Assembly (NCBI GenBank): GCA_001751085.1
Contig: MAXP01000210.1
Location: forward strand, 1 to 5,643
DNA from: Desulfobacterales bacterium C00003060
GTDB lineage: Bacteria; Desulfobacterota; Desulfobacteria; Desulfobacterales; C00003060
DNA length: 5,643 bases
Reading direction: 5' to 3'
The notes under the pieces were generated by a model that was given only the letters and a program-made list of their open reading frames with translations, ran no database searches and had not been told where the DNA came from. Position 1 is the stretch's first letter. Every line of letters starts with the position of its first letter. The position numbers and the translations under genes were made by a program. Positions 1 through 5,633 of the stretch are shown one piece after another.

Positions 1-2318
1 TCTTCAAGTTTGACCAAGGTTGGTGTCACAAAGATCAACAGTTCTTTCCTGTCCCTATGTTTCGTCGTGGACTTAAAGAGCCATCCCAATACAGGGATCT
101 TGGAAAGATAGGGCACTCCCTGTTTTGACAAGTGTTCTTCCTTTTCGATAATCCCGCCGATTACAATGGTATCTCCATCGTTCACGAGCAATTCCGTGCC
201 CGCCTCCTTTGTCTTGATTGCCGGAGTGCCCAGAACTTGCTTCGACCAGTCGGGAGCATTTTTCGTGGCAACGATCTTCATGGCGATACGATTGTCCATG
301 GTAATATGGGGCGTTACTTTCAATTCGAGGACGGCATCTGCCCACTGGATGCTGTAGCTGTCCTCTTGACGGACCTGGTAAGGTATCTCGATGCCCTGTT
401 TTATGTAAGCTTCCCTGTTGTCAAGGGTAAGTATTCTTGGGGACGATATGATCTTACCTTTCCCTTCTGCCTCCATGGCCTGAAGAACAGCTTCCAGCGT
501 CAAAGGAGTGAGGCCGGCCAGTCTGGCAAAATTGAAAGCAATACCGCTTGTGGGGCCGGAAGGAGGCAGGTTTACTACCCAGTTGTTACCGGCCTCATCC
601 GACACCCCGCCCGTTAGTCCGTATGTACCGCCAATCGCGTCATAGCCCCGTTGGGGACCGACGCCATACCTGTCGTCCCCAGACTGAATACCGTACTCTC
701 CGCCCCACAGGATACCTATCTCACGGGAAAAACTGGTATCAGCTTCCACAATCCGTGCCTCTATCATGACCTGTGGGGTTGCTTTATCCAACTTTCCGAC
801 CATCTGTTTGGCATTGTCAATGGCCGCGGGGACGTCATTAATGATAATCGTGTTGGTCCGCGCGTCAATCGACAGTCTGCCTCGACTTGTTTTGATCTCA
901 TCCAAGTGTGGCTTTATGTCAGAGGCTGTTGCGTAGTTGACGGAGATATATTCTGTAGCCAATGGCTCGAGATCTCTCTCTGCTTCAACGGCCTTTCGTT
1001 CGGATTCCAGATTCTTGAGTGTTGCAATGCGGACAATATTTCCCTCTTTACGTGTTCCCAGCTTGTTCATTCTGACGATCAGGTCGAGAATCTGATCCCA
1101 CGGGACATTGTCAAGCTTCAGGTTGACCCTGCCTTGAACATCGTCCCCGATGATAAAATTCATGCCGCTGATATCATGCAAAATCCTGAAGACATGACGA
1201 ATATCCGCATCCTGGAAATCAAGCGATATCTTTTGTCCTGTATAGCTCTTTCCAGTGTCAGTCAAAACAGGCTTGTCTGAAGGCACTTCCGCTTCCCCTG
1301 CGATTTTTGTTTCAGTCTCCTTCGTCATCTGTTGCCATTTCGGCACCTTCATGTCCGGCATTGGCTTCGGAGGTACGGAAGAGGGCTCAAAGTCAACAAA
1401 AAGAAGGTCCTCTTTCTGTTCCACTCTGTAGGGGACCGGCTCACGGAGATCTATGCCTATGACGGCTGTATCTCCCATCCTGGCCGTTTGTACTGGAACA
1501 ATGTGGTCAACAGCGCTCTTGAATCGCGTTGTAATAAGGGGTCGTTTCTGAGATTTTGGGATCTTTGTATCAAAGAGCTTCAACAAGACCCTTTTGTCTG
1601 AAGGTCTTGAAGTTTCGTATTTGACCCTCCTGGTGGTTCCAACGATAATCCGTGATTTGCCTCCCTCCAGCATGACAAAGTCCACCCGGTTGACCCATGC
1701 GGGCTGTGAAGCCTCGACTTCACCCTCCCCCGGTTTTGAGGCCGGCGCCGGTTTTTCTTCAGCCTCGCCCCCCTCTTCCGATTCAGGATTGGCCGGGCCT
1801 TTGGCCTGTGTTGTAACTGGAGGAGGCTCCTCAGCGCCGGCGCTTGATTCTATGATCGATTTTCTAAAACGAATCAGAAGTTGATTCCCCTGCTGTGTTA
1901 CTTCATAGGGAACATCTTCTTTCAGGTTGATCTGAATCCTGGATGCCTCCCCTTTGTCTTTCCGTCTAATGGTAACAATGTCTTTGACCAGAGCGCTCTC
2001 CGGCGTGTAGGTTCCCTCAACCCCTGCCAGAGCCGTGTCCGGGAAATAGAGGGCCACGCCAGGCGGTTGCAGGCGCTTGACTGCGGTGTATGCCAGGGGC
2101 TGGTTCCCCTTTATGGTGACGAAAACCGCGGCTTTGTCCTCAGTGGCCGTGATTTCATGAATGTTTCTTTCATCAGGAATTGTCTCGGCTTTAGCCAATT
2201 CCGGTTGTGCAGGTGTTGCCTTGGAAGCACACCCAGCCGCCACAAGCAGGAATGTGAAGGCGATAAGCAGCCAATAGTTGCTCAAGAGCCCTCTTGCCGT
2301 GTATCTCATCTTAGTCAT
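1..2318 (-). CDS. pilQ: Type IV pilus outer-membrane secretin PilQ (3' end cut by window edge)
   Basis: PilQ forms the multimeric outer-membrane channel through which the pilus fibre is extruded and retracted. The frame is open for 772 codons plus two bases and runs off the left edge; the visible end (residues 759-772, with ELLIFVTPTLVKLE) matches a secretin C-terminus, so probably few residues are missing. Domains seen: a signal peptide with lipobox-like VAAGC at Cys30; two AMIN-like beta domains (about 57-152 and 208-310, peptidoglycan-binding in this family) joined by a Pro/Glu/Ala-rich linker (about 155-205); an STN/N0 domain (about 363-433, SLDFQDADIRHVFRIL); a NolW/N1 domain (about 453-512); and the secretin beta-barrel domain (about 515-770) with GKIISSPRILTLDN and the signature VPYLSKIPVLGWLF at 735-748. 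The chosen ATG lies one base after the pilP stop; a second in-frame ATG is three codons in (2309). No strong Shine-Dalgarno is visible, so translational coupling to pilP is likely. Identity is very secure; the lipidation is inferred. Confidence 0.96.
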   Translation of the reverse strand, partial: MTKMRYTARGLLSNYWLLIAFTFLLVAAGCASKATPAQPELAKAETIPDERNIHEITATEDKAAVFVTIKGNQPLAYTAVKRLQPPGVALYFPDTALAGVEGTYTPESALVKDIVTIRRKDKGEASRIQINLKEDVPYEVTQQGNQLLIRFRKSIIESSAGAEEPPPVTTQAKGPANPESEEGGEAEEKPAPASKPGEGEVEASQPAWVNRVDFVMLEGGKSRIIVGTTRRVKYETSRPSDKRVLLKLFDTKIPKSQKRPLITTRFKSAVDHIVPVQTARMGDTAVIGIDLREPVPYRVEQKEDLLFVDFEPSSVPPKPMPDMKVPKWQQMTKETETKIAGEAEVPSDKPVLTDTGKSYTGQKISLDFQDADIRHVFRILHDISGMNFIIGDDVQGRVNLKLDNVPWDQILDLIVRMNKLGTRKEGNIVRIATLKNLESERKAVEAERDLEPLATEYISVNYATASDIKPHLDEIKTSRGRLSIDARTNTIIINDVPAAIDNAKQMVGKLDKATPQVMIEARIVEADTSFSREIGILWGGEYGIQSGDDRYGVGPQRGYDAIGGTYGLTGGVSDEAGNNWVVNLPPSGPTSGIAFNFARLAGLTPLTLEAVLQAMEAEGKGKIISSPRILTLDNREAYIKQGIEIPYQVRQEDSYSIQWADAVLELKVTPHITMDNRIAMKIVATKNAPDWSKQVLGTPAIKTKEAGTELLVNDGDTIVIGGIIEKEEHLSKQGVPYLSKIPVLGWLFKSTTKHRDRKELLIFVTPTLVKLE

Positions 2319-2319
2319 T

Positions 2320-3129
2320 TTACCCAGTCCCGAGCTTCTTCTGAAGTATTAACACCTTTTCTATTGTTTTCATCTTGCCGGCAAGTAAATCCTCAACTTC
2401 TTCCTCAACGATGATCCTGTCATTGAGGATCTGTTTGACCTGCCCAAAATTCGCGCCAATGTATGTACCTTTGATGACAATATAACCCTTGCCGGAGGCC
2501 TCCTCCACCAGGGCCTTGTTTCCTGCAGGTGAGATGATGATGCCGACCAGTTTCAACTGGCTCAGTTCTACCTTTTGAAGCGCTGTGAGAGGCGGCCTCT
2601 TTTTTTTCTTTAGCTTTTTCTTGAGCTTTTTCCTGACCTTTTCCTCGGCACGCGCCCTGTTTTCTGCCTCTATTGCAAGAATTGACTTAAAGGGATCGAG
2701 TTTCCCTTTGGGATCATAGAAGTAGGCAACCTTTTTTTCAATTTCTTCGCTGGGTTTCTGAATCTCTGATTCGATCTGCTGGATGAGGGGTTCTTTTTCA
2801 GGCAATGAAGGGGGCTTGAGAGCGACCACGGCAGGGGCAGTTTCTTTACCGGGTTGCCTGCCGGCAGGTTTTGCGTCACTCTTAGGTTTGGTTTCGGATT
2901 TGGCTGTTTGAGCCTCTGTCTCTGTCTGGTCGACAGGTTTTATGGTTTTAGAAGGGCTTTCCCCCGGCAGTGAGATCTTCTGTCTATATACGATACGTTT
3001 GTGAGGTCGCGGCGGCTCCGGTTCACTTTGGCAACATGTTGCAGTGAGCAGAACAAGGGCCAACCCAACAAGTATGCTACACGATTTCGGAATGCGGAAT
3101 GCGGATTTCGGATTTGAGTTTGACGCCAT
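2320..3129 (-). CDS. pilP: Type IV pilus assembly protein PilP, long-linker form
   Basis: PilP links the inner-membrane PilMNO complex to the secretin PilQ; in Neisseria and Pseudomonas it is an inner-membrane lipoprotein. This copy has 269 residues, clearly longer than the roughly 175 typical of those proteins. Residues 16-31 form a hydrophobic signal or anchor segment followed by Cys32-Cys33 (LLTATCCQ). The residue before either cysteine is Thr or Cys rather than Ala/Gly/Ser, so the lipobox is imperfect. Residues 35-115 are a Pro/Lys/Glu-rich linker. Residues 135-148 (AYFYDPKGKLDPFK) are the conserved PilP DPF motif, 157-178 a strongly basic helix (KKLKKKLKKKK), and 179-265 the beta-rich PilP domain (LSQLKLVGIIISPAGNKALVEE, then GTYIG and RIIVEEE). 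The ATG at 3129 has no clear Shine-Dalgarno, and codons 5-16 are made of a 7-bp tandem repeat, so the true N-terminus is less certain than the gene. The stop is one base before pilQ. Confidence 0.94.
   Translation of the reverse strand: MASNSNPKSAFRIPKSCSILVGLALVLLTATCCQSEPEPPRPHKRIVYRQKISLPGESPSKTIKPVDQTETEAQTAKSETKPKSDAKPAGRQPGKETAPAVVALKPPSLPEKEPLIQQIESEIQKPSEEIEKKVAYFYDPKGKLDPFKSILAIEAENRARAEEKVRKKLKKKLKKKKRPPLTALQKVELSQLKLVGIIISPAGNKALVEEASGKGYIVIKGTYIGANFGQVKQILNDRIIVEEEVEDLLAGKMKTIEKVLILQKKLGTG
2588..2607 (-). other. A8 homopolymer with adjacent 6-bp inverted repeat in pilP
   Basis: On the minus strand eight adenines (2607-2600), read in frame as part of AAA-AAA-AAG, encode the end of the lysine patch of PilP. 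They abut an inverted repeat AGAGGC/GCCTCT (2588-2600). The zero-frame A-AAA-AAG heptamer has the form of the known dnaX slippery site. The motif is visible; a function as a frameshift or slippage site is speculative, since lysine-rich coding gives such runs by itself. Confidence 0.3.
3082..3116. repeat. Degenerate 7-bp tandem repeat inside the pilP 5' coding region
   Basis: Five consecutive 7-base units with consensus GGAWTKC on the plus strand fill this stretch: two exact GGAATGC copies (3089-3102) flanked by GGATTTC/GGATTTG-type variants. It encodes about residues 5-16 of PilP as annotated, just before the hydrophobic signal segment. Because 7 is not a multiple of 3, loss or gain of one unit would shift the frame between the ATG and the rest of pilP. 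Confidence 0.75.
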
Positions 3130-3182
3130 TTTTGTTGTAATTCAACCTGGTTGCGTCACATTAACGTATCTTCTCAATGCTA

Positions 3183-3229
3183 AAAGCTCAAAGCTGAAAG
3201 TTGAACCTCTGAACCCTGAACCTCTGAAC
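3183..3229. repeat. Degenerate 7-8 bp tandem repeat in the pilO-pilP gap
   Basis: The 114-base gap between pilO and pilP holds an array with a 7-8 base period. Three AAAGCTS/AAAGTTG-type heptamers (3183-3203) run into alternating GAACCTCT (3203-3210 and 3218-3225) and GAACCCT (3211-3217) units, ending in GAAC. GAACCTCTGAAC occurs twice, 15 bases apart. The remaining gap sequence (3130-3182 and 3230-3243) shows no gene, convincing promoter or terminator. The array is non-coding on the operon strand; its origin and role are unknown. Confidence 0.7.
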
Positions 3230-3243
3230 GGTTACCACATCAA

Positions 3244-3852
3244 CTACTTTGCCTTTTTCGTTTTGGCCGGTGAACCCTCTAAAAATTTATACGTCATGGC
3301 CACACAGGAGGCATTCAAGAGTCCTTCAGCGCCCTTGGAGGCCCTTATCCTGATATCCAAAATATTGACGATCCTGGGCAACCTTGCGACTTTGTCAAAA
3401 AACATTGCCAGGTTGTGATACCCACCTTTTACCTCAATAATTACAGGGATCTCCGCGTAAAAATCCCTTGATATCTCCTTTCCGGGTTTGAACAATATGA
3501 ATTCCAGACCTGCATCCCTGCCCGATTTTGATATGGCCTCCAGGAGGGTTGGGATCTCCTTCTTGTCCGGCAGAAGCTGAATGGCAAGCTTGAACCTGAC
3601 CTCTGCATTCCTGTACCTTTCCTGGAATTTCTTTAGGTCTCTTGCGGCTGACCTGGCTTTTGCGACCTTTGTTTCAAGTTCATCCAAGTTCTTCTTCAAC
3701 TCTTGGATTTTGCTGTGCCTCGGCATGTAGATCAGATAAGTAAAACTGCCGCCCAAGATCAGGAACACGCCCACGCAGATCAAAATCCTTTGCACGCGGC
3801 TCAGGGCTGCAATCTTTTCCAATGGAAGACTCGGCGCAGATATTTTTGCCAT
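3244..3852 (-). CDS. pilO: Type IV pilus inner-membrane alignment protein PilO
   Basis: PilO is a bitopic inner-membrane protein that dimerises with PilN and, with PilP, forms the periplasmic part of the T4P alignment subcomplex. The 202-residue length is normal. A short cytoplasmic N-terminus (1-22) is followed by one membrane segment (about 23-43, ILICVGVFLILGGSFTYLIY), a coiled coil (about 46-92, KIQELKKNLDELETK) and a ferredoxin-like domain (about 95-193). Family hallmarks are LLPDKKEIPTLLEAIS (93-108), DFYAEIPVIIEVKGGYHNLA (130-149) and FFDKVARLPRIVNI (151-164). The start lies 9 bases after the pilN stop; no good Shine-Dalgarno precedes it, so it probably depends on coupled translation. 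The tail (GSPAKTKKAK) is short and basic. A 114-base gap with tandem repeats separates it from pilP, unlike the tight junctions elsewhere in the operon. Confidence 0.95.
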   Translation of the reverse strand: MAKISAPSLPLEKIAALSRVQRILICVGVFLILGGSFTYLIYMPRHSKIQELKKNLDELETKVAKARSAARDLKKFQERYRNAEVRFKLAIQLLPDKKEIPTLLEAISKSGRDAGLEFILFKPGKEISRDFYAEIPVIIEVKGGYHNLAMFFDKVARLPRIVNILDIRIRASKGAEGLLNASCVAMTYKFLEGSPAKTKKAK

Positions 3853-3861
3853 ACAGGACTG

Positions 3862-4434
3862 CTATGTCTTTGATTTTTCTGAAGGTTTTGAACTTGTCGG
3901 TTGACAGGTTATTGTAAACCTCTTGAATTTCCTGTTCTGGTCAATTGTAGTCTGTTTGGAGGCTATGAGATCGACCTTCTGGAAAGAGGGGGATACTTCA
4001 AGACGCTTCATGAAGTCAGCAACGGTCTTGTTATCCGTGGCCACACCCTCAAGATTCATCATCCCTCCGGTTTGGGTCATGCTGGTCAGCCACATCTTGT
4101 TTGCCACCACGAGGCTGGTAAGTGCATCCATGATCCGAGCCGGCCCGCTGCGGTTTGCTTCAAGCATCTCAATGACCTTCATCTTTGCTTCAAGCGTCTT
4201 AAGTTGCTTCTTGATCTTCTTGACCTGTTTGACGATGGCCTGATATCTCCTAAGCTCTTGTTGAGCGTTCTCTATTTTGACATCGAGGTCCGAGATCGTT
4301 CCGTCCAAATGGATTGCGATGTAAGTCATGACACCAAGAGCAAAAAAAACCGACAGGGAAAAAACGCATAACTGTCGTCGAACATTTTCCTTTTTCCGTG
4401 CGGCTCGAACCGGCAACAGATTGATCCGTATCAT
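3862..4434 (-). CDS. pilN: Type IV pilus inner-membrane alignment protein PilN
   Basis: PilN connects the cytoplasmic ring protein PilM to the periplasmic PilO/PilP assembly. The 190-residue protein begins MIRINLLP: the INLLP motif is the conserved cytoplasmic tail that docks in a groove of PilM in structurally studied homologues. A basic stretch (R10-R20) is followed by one membrane segment (about 22-42), a coiled coil (about 46-93, rich in Lys/Glu/Gln) and a small alpha/beta ferredoxin-like domain (about 95-178, with MWLTSMTQTGGMMNLEGVA and VADFMKRLE). The C-terminus (SSKPSEKSKT) is a polar tail. Its ATG overlaps the pilM stop in an ATGA, a sign of coupled translation; an AAGGAG motif lies 12 bases upstream inside pilM. 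Assignment rests on motif, topology and position between pilM and pilO. Confidence 0.95.
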   Translation of the reverse strand: MIRINLLPVRAARKKENVRRQLCVFSLSVFFALGVMTYIAIHLDGTISDLDVKIENAQQELRRYQAIVKQVKKIKKQLKTLEAKMKVIEMLEANRSGPARIMDALTSLVVANKMWLTSMTQTGGMMNLEGVATDNKTVADFMKRLEVSPSFQKVDLIASKQTTIDQNRKFKRFTITCQPTSSKPSEKSKT

Positions 4435-5486
4435 TTGTCGTATACTCTCCTTGATGCCAGGCCCATGCAGATCGCAGCTTGAGGAGCGATCTTGTGAAGA
4501 TAGTCCAAGTCGTTTTGCTTTTCGTCAATCTGTAGACTTTCAAAGGGTTTACACATCTGTACATCCACGGAAGTCTCGGCTGAAAGAAGATCGAAAAACC
4601 CCGGTGTCTGAGTGGCTCCACCGCTCAGGATGATCTGCCTGATGTCCTCATCCCGGTATGTAGAACAGTAGAAATCAATGCCGCGCCTGATCTCATCACA
4701 CCAGATGGACGTGAAGGAACTAATGATCTCCTGAATCCCTTCCTCGGGAACCTTGTTTTTCGCCTCGCCTATCTTGGCAGCCTCGGCCTCCTCAAAGGAA
4801 CAATCAAATCTGGAGGCAATCTCCCGGGTAATCTGGTCGCCTCCGACAGATACATCTCGTGTAAAAACAGATATATTGTCTTTTACGATATTCATATTCA
4901 TTTTGTTAGCCCCAATATCGATCAGGGCAATGTTTCCTTCTTCGTTTAAGTAGTTGTCTTCAAACATCCTTTCCAGGGCAAACACATCGATGTCAATCAC
5001 GCAGGGTTTCAGGTTCGCCATTTCCAGGAGGTCCACATACTCATCGACGATCTCCTTCTTGGCTGCAACCAGCATCACATTCATTTGATTCGGGTTTGAT
5101 TCATGATTTCCAATAATGTGAAAATCGATATTTACATCCTGCAGTTCAAATGGGATATACTGTTCGGCTTCATATTGTATGCCTTCCTGCATCTCATCAT
5201 CCGTCATTTTGTCCACAGTGATCCTCTTGATGATAATCGAATAACCGGCAATAGATATGGCCACTTTCTGTTCCTTGACTTTCAAATCATTCATAAGACC
5301 CTTGATGGTATCAGCTACAACACCAGGTTCTTTGATACGACCGTCCACAATAGCGCCCTGCGGTAAATCCGCAATGCCGAATTTTTTTAAGATTCTATCT
5401 TTTTTTGTCTGCAGGATTTCGGCAAGCTTGATCGTTCGCGAACCAATGTCCAAGCCGATGAGGTGGTCCTTTTTGGCAGAAAACAT
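4431..5486 (-). CDS. pilM: Type IV pilus assembly actin-like ATPase PilM
   Basis: PilM is a cytoplasmic, FtsA/actin-like nucleotide-binding protein that anchors the inside of the T4P alignment complex through PilN. The 351 residues fit the family (about 350). Actin-fold motifs are visible: phosphate-1 LIGLDIGSRTIKLAEI (9-24), phosphate-2 IALIDIGANKMNMNIV (186-201) and the adenosine motif IILSGGATQTPGF (285-297). Residues 94-121 carry the PilM segment MTDDEMQEGIQYEAEQYIPF, and the C-terminus APQAAICMGLASRR (334-347) is typical. There is no signal peptide or membrane segment. The ATG at 5486 is supported by AAGGA six bases upstream and by the conserved N-terminus starting immediately. It is the first gene of the operon visible here, with 157 non-coding bases upstream, and it overlaps pilN by 4 bases. 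Confidence 0.97.
   Translation of the reverse strand: MFSAKKDHLIGLDIGSRTIKLAEILQTKKDRILKKFGIADLPQGAIVDGRIKEPGVVADTIKGLMNDLKVKEQKVAISIAGYSIIIKRITVDKMTDDEMQEGIQYEAEQYIPFELQDVNIDFHIIGNHESNPNQMNVMLVAAKKEIVDEYVDLLEMANLKPCVIDIDVFALERMFEDNYLNEEGNIALIDIGANKMNMNIVKDNISVFTRDVSVGGDQITREIASRFDCSFEEAEAAKIGEAKNKVPEEGIQEIISSFTSIWCDEIRRGIDFYCSTYRDEDIRQIILSGGATQTPGFFDLLSAETSVDVQMCKPFESLQIDEKQNDLDYLHKIAPQAAICMGLASRRVYDK
4447..4452 (-). promoter_or_regulatory. Possible Shine-Dalgarno of pilN inside the pilM 3' end
   Basis: AAGGAG on the minus strand lies within the last codons of pilM, 12 bases before the pilN ATG. The sequence is strong but the spacing is longer than usual. Together with the ATGA overlap it suggests re-initiation or coupled translation of pilN. 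Confidence 0.45.
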
Positions 5487-5492
5487 ATTGTT

Positions 5493-5497
5493 TCCTT
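5493..5497 (-). promoter_or_regulatory. Shine-Dalgarno of pilM
   Basis: On the minus strand AAGGA stands six bases before the pilM ATG. It is the best-placed ribosome-binding site in the window and supports the start at 5486. The downstream genes have weak or poorly spaced sites, so translation may enter the operon mainly here and pass on by coupling. Confidence 0.75.
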
Positions 5498-5511
5498 AAT
5501 CACCGAGCATG

Positions 5512-5540
5512 TATATACCTCGAAAGGCAGCAAATGACAC
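5512..5540 (-). promoter_or_regulatory. Candidate sigma-70-like promoter for the pilMNOPQ operon
   Basis: Reading the minus strand, GTGTCA (5540-5535; four of six matches to TTGACA) is separated by 17 bases from TATATA (5517-5512; four of six matches to TATAAT). Transcription would start roughly 20 bases before the pilM ATG, leaving a short leader that includes the Shine-Dalgarno. The spacing is ideal but both boxes are imperfect, and no mapping evidence is available. The operon could also be read from a promoter beyond the window. No convincing sigma-54 -24/-12 element was seen. Confidence 0.3.
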
Positions 5541-5552
5541 TTTTTCGCCGGC

Positions 5553-5633
5553 CATGAACATCAATAGCCGCGTTGCTCAGTCTTGCAATAGCCGGCTATT
5601 CCGCGCCTTCGCGCCTTGCTCTTGATGCTCATG
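5553..5633. repeat. Imperfect inverted repeat centred on a perfect 14-bp palindrome, upstream of pilM
   Basis: The outer arms 5553-5568 (CATGAACATCAATAGC) and 5618-5633 (GCTCTTGATGCTCATG) are complementary at 14 of 16 positions. Exactly midway lies the perfect palindrome AATAGCCGGCTATT (5587-5600). The stretches between arms and centre pair poorly, so the fold would be a cruciform or hairpin with a large internal loop. CAATAGCCG also occurs twice in direct orientation (5562-5570 and 5586-5594). Possible roles are an operator for a dimeric regulator, a terminator or processing structure for an upstream gene, or a small mobile intergenic repeat. The sequence alone does not decide. Confidence 0.6.
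5602..5617. repeat. Tandem 8-bp repeat CGCGCCTT x2
   Basis: Two exact adjacent copies of CGCGCCTT occupy 5602-5609 and 5610-5617. They lie inside the right half of the larger inverted repeat upstream of pilM and account for much of the mismatch between its arms, as a local duplication would. Confidence 0.7.

Noticed and set aside
132..1884. Several plus-strand open frames (132-617, 651-1280, 1332-1601, 1594-1884) opposite pilQ
   Set aside because: They are antisense to a continuous, domain-rich secretin frame, their translations resemble no protein family, and they lack ribosome-binding sites.
1881..2414. Plus-strand open frame of 177 codons across the pilP/pilQ junction
   Set aside because: It lies opposite two well-supported genes and its translation has no recognisable motif; codon-bias shadow.
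3150..3195. Possible internal promoter for pilP-pilQ (TTGAGC, 17-base spacer, TACGTT, minus strand)
   Set aside because: The -10 box matches only three of six positions and the -35 lies within the repeat array, so it is not better than chance.
3183..3229. CRISPR-like array in the pilO-pilP gap
   Set aside because: Units are 7-8 bases without spacers and degenerate; this is simple tandem repetition, not a CRISPR.
3044..3418. Plus-strand open frame of 124 codons covering the pilO-pilP gap
   Set aside because: Part of its translation is the tandem repeat itself and the rest is antisense to pilO and pilP; no Shine-Dalgarno or family signature.
3901..4371. Plus-strand open frames opposite pilN
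   Set aside because: Antisense shadows; pilN has the INLLP motif, membrane segment and coiled coil in the opposite frame.
4250..4621. Minus-strand open frame overlapping the pilM/pilN junction in another frame
   Set aside because: Both overlapping genes are conserved family members and the alternative product has no features of a real protein.
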